The notes below the pieces were generated by a model that had not been told where the DNA came from, searched no databases, and saw nothing but the letters and a program-made list of their open reading frames with translations. DNA of 64,000 nt from Exiguobacterium acetylicum DSM 20416 (lineage in GTDB: Bacteria > Bacillota > Bacilli > Exiguobacteriales > Exiguobacteriaceae). Where the stretch lies: assembly GCF_000702605.1 (NCBI RefSeq), contig NZ_JNIR01000001.1, forward strand, positions 1,044,501 through 1,108,500, given 5' to 3'. Made by a program: the position numbers and the translations under genes. Shown one piece after another: positions 51,095 through 59,114 of the stretch; position 1 is the first letter of the stretch; the number at the start of each line of letters is the position of its first letter.

Positions 51095-52363
51095 TTAAGA
51101 ACAACAGGAAGTCGATGATTGTGGCAGGGAAACGTTGCACACACCCGTCTCCGGTAATGATAACTTGACCTGCTTGGCACGTGCCTCGTCTCCGACAAGA
51201 AAAGCAACGACTGATCGAACTTGTTCATAACCGGTCGCAAGCAGGAAGGTCGGAGCACGACCGTAACTTTTTGCACCGACCAGATAAAGTCCGAGATCTG
51301 GATGACGTAACTCCGCTTCTCCATGTGGACGGACAGTTCCGCAACTATGAAGGTTCGGATCAATCAGAGGAGCAAGTATTCGACTACTCTCGGTGACAGG
51401 GTCGATGTCAAGCCGTACTTCCTCGAGGAACGAAAAGTCGGGTCGACTTCCTGCGTTGACGATCAACTGATCGATGTGATGAAGGGTCCGACCATCTTGA
51501 GCAGTGATGTCAAACGACTTCCCTTTCGATTCAATGGATCGGGTCTTGAAGCTGGAGTGAACCCTAATCTGATCTCGTTCAACGAGCTGACGGATACGCG
51601 AACCGAGTGCTCCGCGACCTTCCAGTGCATCCTTGTCTTCTCCTCCGTAAGCTTGAACGGGGTCCGATTTGCGAAGGATCCAATGAATCTCCGTTTCAGG
51701 ATGTTGTGCTTTAATGGAAACGAGTTCAAGGAGCGAGTTCAAAGCCGAGTGCCCGCTACCGATGACAGCGACGGATTGATTAGCGAAAACAACAGTATCA
51801 CGTTTCGCATCTACGATCGAATACCGGACAGGTAAGTTCTGCTCAATTTCGACTCGATGTCCGGAACTGATTGCAGGGTTTGGTCGCCCGAGGACTCCAG
51901 ACGCATCGATGACCGCGCGAGCGAGAATATGTTTACGACCATTCGGCGTATCTATGACTAATTCGAACGGCGTTACTTCACGTGAGGCATTTGTCATCTT
52001 GTCTAGACCTGCCCGTGAGATCGAGAGAATCTCATGTTGGAAATGTAGAGAGGGAGCAATTTCCGGTAATGCAGCAAGTGGAGCAAGGTATTGTTTGATC
52101 AATTCAGTTCCGGTCGGCACAGTATCGTTTGCTGGTGCAATCCAGTCCGTCAGCTCGAGCAAGTGACGTGCTGCGTCACTAATATTGTATTGCCACGTCG
52201 AAAACATCCGAACGTGTTCCCATTGTTTGATATGGTGGGCAATCGAAGGACCTTTCTCAAATAGTAAAAACGATTGACCTTCCACTACAAGTTGAGCTGC
52301 AGCTGCAAGACCGATCGGACCGGCACCGATGATGACGATGGGGTGGGAAGAAGCGTATGACAT
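51095..52363 (-). CDS. Flavin monooxygenase-like protein with cysteine tail (ArsO-like)
   Basis: 422 aa from ATG 52363 behind AGAGGAGG. FAD site IIGAGPIGLAAAAQL at 10-24; NAD(P) site VAVIGSGHSALNSL in the middle; a C-terminal LPETGVC and SCCS give Cys409, Cys420 and Cys421. This build resembles flavoprotein monooxygenases of arsenic islands (ArsO type), but the match is from memory of motifs. It follows the MarR gene, and a TTGTAAGTTGCAA site precedes it. It may oxidise an arsenical, thiol or other soft electrophile. Confidence 0.6.
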   Translation of the reverse strand: MSYASSHPIVIIGAGPIGLAAAAQLVVEGQSFLLFEKGPSIAHHIKQWEHVRMFSTWQYNISDAARHLLELTDWIAPANDTVPTGTELIKQYLAPLAALPEIAPSLHFQHEILSISRAGLDKMTNASREVTPFELVIDTPNGRKHILARAVIDASGVLGRPNPAISSGHRVEIEQNLPVRYSIVDAKRDTVVFANQSVAVIGSGHSALNSLLELVSIKAQHPETEIHWILRKSDPVQAYGGEDKDALEGRGALGSRIRQLVERDQIRVHSSFKTRSIESKGKSFDITAQDGRTLHHIDQLIVNAGSRPDFSFLEEVRLDIDPVTESSRILAPLIDPNLHSCGTVRPHGEAELRHPDLGLYLVGAKSYGRAPTFLLATGYEQVRSVVAFLVGDEARAKQVKLSLPETGVCNVSLPQSSTSCCS

Positions 52364-52383
52364 GAATAAAACCTCCTCTTTAT

Positions 52384-52396
52384 TTGTAAGTTGCAA
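52384..52396. promoter_or_regulatory. MarR-type site before the flavoprotein gene
   Basis: TTGTAAGTTGCAA matches the divergent-promoter dyad at 52899-52911 in 11 of 13 bases. It lies between the MarR stop and the flavoprotein ribosome site. Confidence 0.55.
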
Positions 52397-52399
52397 GTA

Positions 52400-52846
52400 T
52401 TAGAGACATGGTTTACAGCAGACGTCACTCTCGCCCATCTTCGTGTTCAGCAAGTCGATTGCCTGGAGGACATGTGCTTTTTCGAAGGAAGTCATTGATG
52501 AGAAGATGGAATCAAGATACGTGTTCATCTCTTCGTCAATGGCTTGAGCAACACGTAATCCTTTCTCGGACAGGCGAAGTAGGTGAATTCGCCGATCGTT
52601 GATCGCGGGACGCTTTACGAGTAGGTCCCGCTTAATCAATGTTTGTACTTGTCTGCTGAACGTAGTGATATCAAGAGCGAGTTGGTCCGCAATTTCTTGC
52701 ATTGCGGAGTCAGGATGTTTGGCAACCTGATACAGCAAATGGCTTTGAACGAGAGATATCTCTTCATCTAGAACGGCACAACAATTCTTATTCAATAATC
52801 CAAAGCGCCGAGTGAACGTTTGAAATAATTCACGCGTTTCATTCAT
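52400..52846 (-). CDS. MarR-family regulator with paired cysteines
   Basis: 148 aa. MarR winged helix: AMQEIADQLALDITTFSRQV near 48-67, KRPAINDRRIHLLRLSEKG wing near 78. Unusual Cys pairs: Cys22-Cys23 near the N-terminus and Cys143, Cys144, Cys147 at the end (DVCCKPCL). These could bind a thiophilic metal or react with an electrophile. Divergent from the ArsN-like gene and upstream of the flavoprotein gene; two matching dyads flank it. Confidence 0.8.
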   Translation of the reverse strand: MNETRELFQTFTRRFGLLNKNCCAVLDEEISLVQSHLLYQVAKHPDSAMQEIADQLALDITTFSRQVQTLIKRDLLVKRPAINDRRIHLLRLSEKGLRVAQAIDEEMNTYLDSIFSSMTSFEKAHVLQAIDLLNTKMGESDVCCKPCL

Positions 52847-52898
52847 GTATAGCTCTCCCTTCGTTATTTTGCTTATGAATCAGTTATACGATATAAAC

Positions 52899-52911
52899 TT
52901 GCAAATTGCAA
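52899..52911. promoter_or_regulatory. MarR-type operator in the divergent promoter
   Basis: TTGCAAATTGCAA: the repeat TTGCAA is itself self-complementary, giving a perfect 13-bp dyad between the MarR and acetyltransferase genes, in an AT-rich stretch. Confidence 0.6.
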
Positions 52912-52967
52912 ATAATAAATATATGATTTTCTCATATTCAGTCGTTAATAAGGAAAGGTGAAATTCG

Positions 52968-53447
52968 ATGCTTGTTCGTTCGATGGAAGAGAAAGATCGT
53001 AGCACTGTGTTAGCCATCTATCGTCAAGGAGTAGAAGAAGGAAACGCGACGTTTGAAACGATGATTCATGAGCAAGAGTGGTGGACAACGGTGACACAAT
53101 CTGAACGGTTCGTTCTAGAGCAAGGTGGAAAAGTGATTGGTTGGGCTAAACTGGAACGTGTTTCTGAACGTTATGTCTATCGTGGCGTACGAGAAGTCAG
53201 TATATATCTAGAGCGTTCCGCTCGAGGACTCGGCGGTGGACGATTCTTAATGGAGGCATTGATCACCTATGCGGACGCCAATGAGATCTGGACGCTTCAA
53301 TCACACATGTTCCCAGAAAACATCGCAAGCAGACGGCTGCATGAGCGACTTGGGTTCGAACTAGTCGGTCGACGACGTGCCATCGCACAGCATCATGGTG
53401 TCTGGCGAGACACATTGTTATTGGAGCGACGAAATGACCTCCAATAA
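52968..53447 (+). CDS. GNAT acetyltransferase, ArsN1/phosphinothricin-acetylase-like
   Basis: 159 aa. VRSMEEKDRSTVLAIYRQGV and GNATFE at the N-terminus, EVSIYLERSARGLGGGRFLM near 80-99 as the CoA loop, HMFPENIASRRLHERLGFEL near 113, then HHGVWRDTLLLER. This is the Pat/YwnH/ArsN1 type that acetylates the amino group of phosphinothricin or arsinothricin-like antibiotics. Divergent from the Cys-rich MarR, so co-regulation is inferred. AAAGGTG precedes the start. Confidence 0.78.
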   Translation: MLVRSMEEKDRSTVLAIYRQGVEEGNATFETMIHEQEWWTTVTQSERFVLEQGGKVIGWAKLERVSERYVYRGVREVSIYLERSARGLGGGRFLMEALITYADANEIWTLQSHMFPENIASRRLHERLGFELVGRRRAIAQHHGVWRDTLLLERRNDLQ

Positions 53448-53501
53448 TAAAACGATGTTTCCGCGTTTGATTTTTCAATTCAATTCTTCTACCATGATCT
53501 G

Positions 53502-53526
53502 CCTTCGCTGAAGCGAAGGTTTTTTA
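53502..53526 (+). terminator. Terminator after the ArsN-like gene
   Basis: CCTTCGC and GCGAAGG arms around TGAA, then six T. Confidence 0.9.
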
Positions 53527-53601
53527 GTTTATCCGTCAATGGAAGAAGGGAAGTATTAAAGACGAATGATACTACCTAAAATGACAGAGGAGGATGGAAG
53601 G

Positions 53602-54219
53602 ATGTTGCATGCCTTATTCTTGAACTGCACCTTAAAAGCATCACATGAACCATCGAATACGGAGGCGCTGATCCGTGACGTGATCGCATATTGGAAACAG
53701 GAGGACGTCACTTCAGAAATTGTCCGGATCGTCGATCACCAAGTGGCGTTCGGCGTCACGGAAGACGAAGGCAACGGGGATGAATGGCCCGTGATTTTCG
53801 AAAAAGTGAAACGAGCCGACATCGTTGTCATCGGAACACCGCTCTGGCTGGGTGAAAAAAGTAGTGTTGCGACGCAAGTCATTGAACGATTGTACGGAGG
53901 GAGCGGTCTGACGAACGATCTTGGACAAGCAATCTACTACAACAAGGTCGGTGGCGTCATTGTCACGGGGAATGAAGATGGAGCTAAACATGCGTCTGCT
54001 TCCATCTTGTACGGTCTGTCGCATATCGGCTTTACGATTCCGCCGAACGTCGATGCTTACTGGGTCGGTGAAGCGGGACCAGGACCATCGTACATCGAAG
54101 CAGGACGGGACAATGATTTTACGAAGCGACACGCACAGTTTTTAGCTGCCAACCTATACCATTTTGCCAAGATGTTAAATGAGCATCCGATTCCAGCAGA
54201 AGGGAATGTGATGGAATGA
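53602..54219 (+). CDS. NADPH-dependent FMN reductase/flavodoxin-fold oxidoreductase
   Basis: 205 aa from ATG 53602 behind AGAGGAGG. Flavodoxin fold: LHALFLNCTLKAS phosphate loop, DIVVIGTPLWLGEKSS near 75-90 (FMN contact), TGNEDGAKHASASILYGLSH near 120. Would reduce a quinone, metal or azo/nitro compound with FMN. Its stop overlaps the lipoprotein ATG (ATGA). Confidence 0.8.
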   Translation: MLHALFLNCTLKASHEPSNTEALIRDVIAYWKQEDVTSEIVRIVDHQVAFGVTEDEGNGDEWPVIFEKVKRADIVVIGTPLWLGEKSSVATQVIERLYGGSGLTNDLGQAIYYNKVGGVIVTGNEDGAKHASASILYGLSHIGFTIPPNVDAYWVGEAGPGPSYIEAGRDNDFTKRHAQFLAANLYHFAKMLNEHPIPAEGNVME

Positions 54220-54701
54220 AGAGACAACGTTTAACAGGATACGGTGTCGCAACGTTGTTCGCTATGAGTTTAATGTTGGCGGGTTGCGGAAATGACGAAG
54301 CGTCGACGGACAAGGTCGAAGAAGGATCAACGAACTCGAACACGACCGACGATACGATGCAAGACAAGGATACGGTAACGAAAAATGCCGACACGGATTA
54401 TGGCTTCAACAGTCTGTCGATTGAAGCGGACGTTGAAGGGGATAACGATGCCATTGATATTAGTTATGACCGGGATAATGACGGAACGGAAGCGGAATAT
54501 CGCTATAAAGGGGAGCAAAAGCAAGGAGACGACGCGATGACGGAACTCGACGCGAAGTTCAAGAACTTAAAGATTGATGCGGATACATCTGAAAAAGAGG
54601 TCATCAGTGAGGTTGAGCGTGTGTTTGCGATTCAAGATGCTTCCCGCTTAGAGGTTGAAATCGAATTCTCAGACGGAACCGAAAAAGAATATAAAAAATA
54701 A
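54216..54701 (+). CDS. YusW-like lipoprotein
   Basis: 161 aa. Signal peptide with lipobox LAGC (Cys about 24), an acidic Ser/Thr linker, and a C-terminal domain ending EVERVFAIQDASRLEVEIEF, which fits the YusW family. Surface-anchored; function unknown. Coupled to the reductase gene. Confidence 0.75.
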   Translation: MKRQRLTGYGVATLFAMSLMLAGCGNDEASTDKVEEGSTNSNTTDDTMQDKDTVTKNADTDYGFNSLSIEADVEGDNDAIDISYDRDNDGTEAEYRYKGEQKQGDDAMTELDAKFKNLKIDADTSEKEVISEVERVFAIQDASRLEVEIEFSDGTEKEYKK

Positions 54702-54740
54702 ACAACAGGTCTGCGCCCGTAAGGGGTGTAGACCTGTTGT
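54702..54740. terminator. Bidirectional terminator
   Basis: ACAACAGGTCT..CCC pairs with GGG..AGACCTGTTGT between converging genes. Confidence 0.85.
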
Positions 54741-54741
54741 C

Positions 54742-55527
54742 TTAGTGTAGCTTCACGTGAGCGAGGACACCGTAATGATCGCTCGGTACAAGGTGATGCT
54801 GCAGTCGATGATTTCCGATCAGCTGGACGTGCTGTAAGGTCACCTGTGAAAGCGAACGCTGACAGAGTAACCAATCATATCGAACGGGGCTTGTGATGCC
54901 GTCATTCTTCCTTGCGTACGGATTCATCACGGAATCAAGCGTCGCGGCGGCAATCTGTCCTGTACGAGCGGCAAAACTACCGGCGAGATCGACCCATTCC
55001 TTAAGCGCAGCTTGATGCAGAGCAGAGTTTGGACAATCATTAAAGTCACCGCCTAAGAACTCGATCGTCGTGTCATCCGTCTGTGAGGCAATCCATTCGT
55101 TGACGAATCGAAGTTGATCGAGTCGAATGTCTGAAGCACGCCAATTGAAATGAATGTTCGTCACGGCAAAACGAATACCGTCAATCGAAAACGGGATCCG
55201 AATCGCACAGTGGTGGTTGATGTTTGCTGTCGCAGCGGCACTCGAATCCGTTCGTTCAAACGGTAATTTCGTCAGAATGGCAAGTCCTTCGTCCGGTGAA
55301 TCCATGTAAGGATCCATCATCATATACGGATAACCGGTCGCCTCTGCGAGGTGCTCAGCGATCGAGACGAATGGTTCATCCGGATGAAACGTCGACATGA
55401 CTTCTTGCAGGAGGAGAATATCCGGTTGGTGTTGCTTGATCTCCGCGCATAACGCCTCGAACCGTTCTTGTCGTTTGTGCGGGTGATGCCAGATGTTATA
55501 TGTCGCAATCGACAATGAAAGACTCAT
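54742..55527 (-). CDS. Endonuclease/exonuclease/phosphatase-family protein
   Basis: 261 aa from ATG 55527, which overlaps the GNAT stop as ATGA. EEP fold: SIATYNIWHHP, DILLLQEV (metal Glu), FAVTNIHFNW (His), FLGGDFND (Asp/Asn), VPSDHYGVLAHV (final Asp-His). Mg-dependent phosphodiesterase; substrate may be nucleic acid, phospholipid or a sugar phosphate. No signal peptide. Confidence 0.85.
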   Translation of the reverse strand: MSLSLSIATYNIWHHPHKRQERFEALCAEIKQHQPDILLLQEVMSTFHPDEPFVSIAEHLAEATGYPYMMMDPYMDSPDEGLAILTKLPFERTDSSAAATANINHHCAIRIPFSIDGIRFAVTNIHFNWRASDIRLDQLRFVNEWIASQTDDTTIEFLGGDFNDCPNSALHQAALKEWVDLAGSFAARTGQIAAATLDSVMNPYARKNDGITSPVRYDWLLCQRSLSQVTLQHVQLIGNHRLQHHLVPSDHYGVLAHVKLH

Positions 55528-56054
55528 AGCTGTAAGCCCATCAACACCGTATCGTAAAAGCAACCGTCCGATAGTAACCGGTCATGACGCAGTCGTCCTT
55601 CTTCTTGAAATCCATGTCGCTGATAGAGGCGAATGGCGCCGAGGTTCGTCTCGACGACTTCGAGCTGAATTTTTTGCAGGGATTGCGCTTTTGCCCAAGC
55701 AATCATCCGTTCCATCAGTTGCGTACCGATTCCTTGCCCCCAGTCGGATTGAAGTACACCGAGTCCAAATGATGCCTTGTGCGCGAAACGTTTTAAATGA
55801 AACCCACGACACCGGGCGTAGGCGATGAGTCGTCCATCGCGCTCGACGACGAGGATACGATCCGGAACCGAGGCATCGTGTAATTGATCCGCGAAATCGC
55901 TCGCCGTCATCACGTCCTCACCAGGCATTCGGTCGAAGAATTCCGTTTCCGCATCGAGTGTTTGGCGGAGTTCAGCGAGGGCTTCAGCGTCACTGAGTCG
56001 AGCCGGTCGAATCTGGTACCGTTGCGTATCGAACGAGTGGTGCATCGTCTGCAT
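55524..56054 (-). CDS. GNAT acetyltransferase
   Basis: 176 aa. YQIRPARLSDAEALAELRQT start, SFGLGVLQSDWGQGIGTQLM near 93-112, VVETNLGAIRLYQRHGFQEE near 128. ACGGAGGATT precedes the start. Operon with the EEP-family gene. Confidence 0.85.
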   Translation of the reverse strand: MQTMHHSFDTQRYQIRPARLSDAEALAELRQTLDAETEFFDRMPGEDVMTASDFADQLHDASVPDRILVVERDGRLIAYARCRGFHLKRFAHKASFGLGVLQSDWGQGIGTQLMERMIAWAKAQSLQKIQLEVVETNLGAIRLYQRHGFQEEGRLRHDRLLSDGCFYDTVLMGLQL

Positions 56055-56133
56055 ATGTAATCCTCCGTTCTAGATGGAATATGCTATCATTATGGCAGGA
56101 ATGGTATCATTTGTAAATTTAAGGAGAGAAGAA

Positions 56134-56229
56134 ATGAAAATTCAATTAGGGTCAGAACAATACGAAAGGGTGACTCAAAAAAAGAATGATTCGCCTTTTT
56201 GCACTTTTTCCTATCGGAGTTGCGTGTGA
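56134..56229 (+). pseudogene. Truncated gene start interrupted by repeat copy 2
   Basis: ATG 56134 follows AAGGAGAGAAG. It reads MKIQLGSEQYER, then runs into the repeat element at 56168 (VTQKKNDSPF...) and stops at 56229. The good ribosome site and the abrupt entry into the repeat suggest a gene cut by insertion. No remainder was found to the right. Confidence 0.5.
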
Positions 56230-56322
56230 CGAGTCATTTTTTTACGAGATAAGGATGATAGATGATTATTCTGTCACCCTTATCTTTGCAGAGAATAATT
56301 TATGAATCACCCTCCATGATGT
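56168..56322. repeat. MITE-like repeat, copy 2
   Basis: Terminal inverted repeats GGGTGACTCA (56168) and TGAATCACCC (ending 56322). Shares TGACTCAAAAAAAGAATGA and the ATAAGG..TCTG(T/C)C.CCCTTATCTTTG hairpin with copy 1 but is shorter (155 bp) and more decayed. Sits in the gap before the converging membrane gene. Confidence 0.75.
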
Positions 56323-56337
56323 GTTCAACAAATGATT

Positions 56338-56799
56338 TTAACGCCGGACGTGCACGATCCAAGCTGACATGTACGTAAGTGTTCCGATCGATAAGATAAT
56401 AGCAATCGCATAGAACGGAAACGCTGGATACAGTTGAAGTAACGGTTGCTCGAACAAAAAGGCAATCATTAGGACGGGAAGGCTGATCATAAAAGCAACA
56501 TACGCGGCACGAGTTGCTTTACCGGTGATCAGTGCCTCACGTTCATCGGAGTCGGAAAATTCTGCTGTCGCGAACGAACGTGTACGGTCTTCTCGTAAGA
56601 AATAGCTGACGATCGAAAGGACTATCGCAATCACTAGCACTGGAAGGATAACCATTACATCTAATTTCAGCGACAATCCCGTACCGGATACAGGATCATC
56701 TTGAAATAACTGCAGATTAGCATGAATGGCACTAATGAGATAAGCAGCTAAAAAGTAGAGACAACAATTAAGTAAAGATTGAGTGACGACACGTTTCAT
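56338..56799 (-). CDS. DUF2178-like membrane protein
   Basis: 153 aa from ATG 56799, overlapping the XRE stop (TGATG), behind GAGGAGG. Four helices (about 7-25, 42-63, 95-115, 122-145). The mid-loop SDSDEREALITGKATRAAY is typical of DUF2178-type proteins, which are usually paired with a small XRE regulator, as here. Function unknown. Confidence 0.65.
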   Translation of the reverse strand: MKRVVTQSLLNCCLYFLAAYLISAIHANLQLFQDDPVSGTGLSLKLDVMVILPVLVIAIVLSIVSYFLREDRTRSFATAEFSDSDEREALITGKATRAAYVAFMISLPVLMIAFLFEQPLLQLYPAFPFYAIAIILSIGTLTYMSAWIVHVRR

Positions 56800-57005
56800 C
56801 AGGATTCCTCCTCTAATTGAAATAGTTCCTCGATCGGGCAATCAAAGACGCGGGCAATCTGCATCGCGAGTAAGAGCGACGGCGTATAGCTTCCTTTTTC
56901 AAGTGAGATGACGGTTTGTCGTGTCACACCGATTCGTTCAGCGAACTGCTCTTGTGTCCACTTGTGCTGTTGACGATAGAGGCGGACATGGTTCGTCAGT
57001 TTCAT
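56799..57005 (-). CDS. Small XRE-family regulator
   Basis: 68 aa, a single HTH_3 domain: WTQEQFAERIGVTRQTVISL near 16-35, then EKGSYTPSLLLAMQIARVFD and PIEELFQLE. YozG-like. Coupled to the membrane gene behind it. Its promoter carries two TTTACA..TGTAAA dyads, probably autoregulatory. AAAGGAGG precedes the start. Confidence 0.88.
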   Translation of the reverse strand: MKLTNHVRLYRQQHKWTQEQFAERIGVTRQTVISLEKGSYTPSLLLAMQIARVFDCPIEELFQLEEES

Positions 57006-57027
57006 CTGACGACCTCCTTTCCAGTTG

Positions 57028-57061
57028 TTTACATTGTAAAGTCAGGTTTACATTTTGTAAA
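57028..57061 (-). promoter_or_regulatory. XRE promoter with two dyads
   Basis: Minus-strand TTTACA (57056-57061), 17 bases, TACAAT (57033-57038). TTTACATTGTAAA (57028-57040) covers the -10 and TTTACATTTTGTAAA (57047-57061) covers the -35, a repressor layout. Confidence 0.7.
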
Positions 57062-57089
57062 GTAGACTTTACGTCATGTATGTAAAAAA

Positions 57090-57292
57090 TGGAGCTGACT
57101 CAAAAGTCAACTCCTCAGACTGAAAACAAAGCGTAATTTTTTTTAAAAACGAAAAGGATTGCGCTTTTTTGTTCATCTCGAATCGTTTTCCTAGGACAAG
57201 CATCGCACCGCTTCGCTGCAGGGTCGCTCTGGCTTGTGTCTCGCCTGAGGAAAGGGCGTGAAAAGACGCGTCATTTTTTAGGATCAGTCATC
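57090..57292. repeat. MITE-like repeat, copy 3 (inverted)
   Basis: Begins with a hairpin GGAGCTGACTC/GAGTCAACTCC-type (57091-57114) like the right end of copy 1 and ends near GGATCAGTCA (57281-57290). Bases 57229-57274 are the reverse complement of 49507-49552 with one mismatch. Another hairpin AAAGCGTAAT / ATTGCGCTTT with T run lies at 57127-57170. Confidence 0.7.
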
Positions 57293-57309
57293 TGAAGCCC
57301 ACGTGAACA

Positions 57310-57591
57310 TTAAAATGCGTAAGGTGTCAAAATGACAGCCATGAGACAGGCGAACGTCGTCCATCCCTGATGATAACGTAAGGATAAGAAAAGCGTGATC
57401 AGCCCAGTGATCGTCATACCGGATAAAATCCATCCTAGCCAAAATTCCGTGCTATTCGAAGCAATCGGGATGCTCAATAAGTAAGCTGTCGCGTGCGGAA
57501 AGAAGCCGATGGCATCTAAAAGGATACCGCCAAAGACACCCATCAGCAGCAAGCCGATCGACAGGCGAAATAGTGCTTTACGTTTAATCAT
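57310..57591 (-). CDS. Small membrane protein, 93 aa
   Basis: Start at ATG 57591, 7 bases after AGGAG; an ATG two codons upstream is too close. Three helices (about 9-28, 45-66, 72-90). No family recognised. Confidence 0.6.
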   Translation of the reverse strand: MIKRKALFRLSIGLLLMGVFGGILLDAIGFFPHATAYLLSIPIASNSTEFWLGWILSGMTITGLITLFLSLRYHQGWTTFACLMAVILTPYAF

Positions 57592-57663
57592 ATGCATGCT
57601 CCTATTCTGTTTGGTTGACGCAAGAAATCCTACTGTTGCGCCTATTCAATATGTTTCTACAAA

Positions 57664-57719
57664 AAGCGAGGGATTCCTTTCTGTTATCTATCCCTGAACT
57701 TTATCAAAAATCCTCGCTT
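57664..57719. repeat. Inverted repeat between divergent small genes
   Basis: AAGCGAGGGATT and AATCCTCGCTT pair with one bulge over a 33-base loop. Could be an operator pair or RNA hairpin; no T run. Confidence 0.35.
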
Positions 57720-57804
57720 CTGCACATCAATCGGAATATTCAGATAATTATCGGGTATTCTGTTGAAAACGCCATCGCCGATTCAGTGGAGAGGAGAAGA
57801 GAAG

Positions 57805-57981
57805 ATGATGCCTGAACTGATACCGGATGACCGGGAGCTCGAACGAAGGATTCGGATCGTCCATCTGTTGCGAAAACTGGGGAAGACGGACGAAGCGATT
57901 GCCCGATCCTTGTATGTTTCGATCGAATGGGTTCAATCGATTTATGAAGAAGACGACTGGCAGCAAATGCAATCATCCTAA
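57805..57981 (+). CDS. Small HTH-like protein, 58 aa
   Basis: Start at ATG 57805 behind AGAGGAGAAG. Residues 14-45 (RIVHLLRKLGKTDEAIARSL then VSIEWVQSIYEEDDW) look like a lone helix-turn-helix. Role unknown. A compact terminator follows. Confidence 0.6.
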   Translation: MMPELIPDDRELERRIRIVHLLRKLGKTDEAIARSLYVSIEWVQSIYEEDDWQQMQSS

Positions 57982-57983
57982 GG

Positions 57984-58008
57984 CAAGGACGTTTCGTCCT
58001 TGTTTTTT
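57984..58008 (+). terminator. Terminator of the 58-aa gene
   Basis: CAAGGACG and CGTCCTTG arms around TTT, then six T. Confidence 0.9.
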
Positions 58009-58061
58009 CGCGTGTTCCGGTATACTAAAACAAGTATCTCAAATCGAGAGGATGAAGTGAA

Positions 58062-59114
58062 ATGAACGTTGCCATCATAGGAGCAGGAATCAGTGGTTTG
58101 TATCTCGCGACGCGTATGCAGGAACTTGGACACGACGTGACGATCTATGAAGCACGTGACCGAATCGGCGGTAGAATCGAGACAGTCGATTTCGACCTAG
58201 CCGGGCAAGCATATGCGTTTGATCTTGGACCGACTTGGTTTTGGCCGGACAGTGAACCACTGATGGTCGATTTGATCCATCGATTCGATTTACCGACACT
58301 GGAACAATATGCGACGGGAACGCTTCGACTAGAACGGGCTGACGGAATCGAGTCACATCTGGTTGCGAATCAACCGACGGCGCTTCGCCTTCGTGACGGA
58401 ATCCGCTCCGTTGCTACGGCACTTGCTGCACGACTCACACCGGGAACGATTCGACTCAAGTCTCCGATCAGCCAAATTGATGTCACGAACCGGATTCTCG
58501 TCAGTTCAGGAAGGAAAAGTCAACCGTACGACGAGATCGTCCTCGCACTACCACCGCGTCTAGCGGCAACATTATCGTATATGCCAGCTTTACCTGAAGC
58601 AGTTCTGGGTGAACTTGAAGCATTACCGACTTGGATGGCGCAGCAAGCTAAATGTCTGATTCTTTACGAGAGACCGTTTTGGCGTGATTCGGGCTGGTCC
58701 GGTCAGGCAATCAGCTGGACTGGGATGGTGCAAGAGATACATGACGCTTCCCCACAAGACGGACCAGGAGCGTTGTTCGGTTTTTTCCGGACACCGGCAC
58801 GTGAACGACAGTTATTGACCGAGGCGGAAATCAAGGAAACCGTATTCGCGCAGCTGGTTCGTCTATTCGGTGAACAAGCGCGTCAGTCGATTGGTTGGGC
58901 GTATAAAGACTGGTCGACGGATAGTTGGACAGCAACACGAGCTGATGCAGCACCGCTCGTGGATTTCCCGGCATATCATGCTATCAATCTCGGAATGGAG
59001 CATGCAGCGATTTCACTGATTGGGACAGAGACCGATCCGAGTCATGGTGGACACTTAGAAGGGGCCATACGATCCGTTGAACGCTATTTAGAAAAGAGAG
59101 GAGTAAAAAAATGA
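58062..59114 (+). CDS. Flavin amine oxidase-like protein
   Basis: 350 aa, shorter than typical monoamine oxidases. FAD motif IIGAGISGLYLATRMQELGH at 5-24, then YEARDRIGGRIETVDFD, DLGPTWFWP near 63, and GGHLEGAIRSVERYL at the end (FAD contact). Oxidises an amine or carotenoid-like substrate; not a crt-type desaturase by length. AGAGGATG precedes the start. Overlaps phzF-like start as ATGA. Confidence 0.82.
   Translation: MNVAIIGAGISGLYLATRMQELGHDVTIYEARDRIGGRIETVDFDLAGQAYAFDLGPTWFWPDSEPLMVDLIHRFDLPTLEQYATGTLRLERADGIESHLVANQPTALRLRDGIRSVATALAARLTPGTIRLKSPISQIDVTNRILVSSGRKSQPYDEIVLALPPRLAATLSYMPALPEAVLGELEALPTWMAQQAKCLILYERPFWRDSGWSGQAISWTGMVQEIHDASPQDGPGALFGFFRTPARERQLLTEAEIKETVFAQLVRLFGEQARQSIGWAYKDWSTDSWTATRADAAPLVDFPAYHAINLGMEHAAISLIGTETDPSHGGHLEGAIRSVERYLEKRGVKK

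Noticed and set aside
51323-51835. 170-codon open frame antisense to the flavoprotein gene
   Set aside because: Complement of a well-supported coding region; no family features.
52968-53447. Naming the acetylase arsN1 or pat outright
   Set aside because: Motifs fit the group, but substrate-determining residues cannot be judged without alignment.
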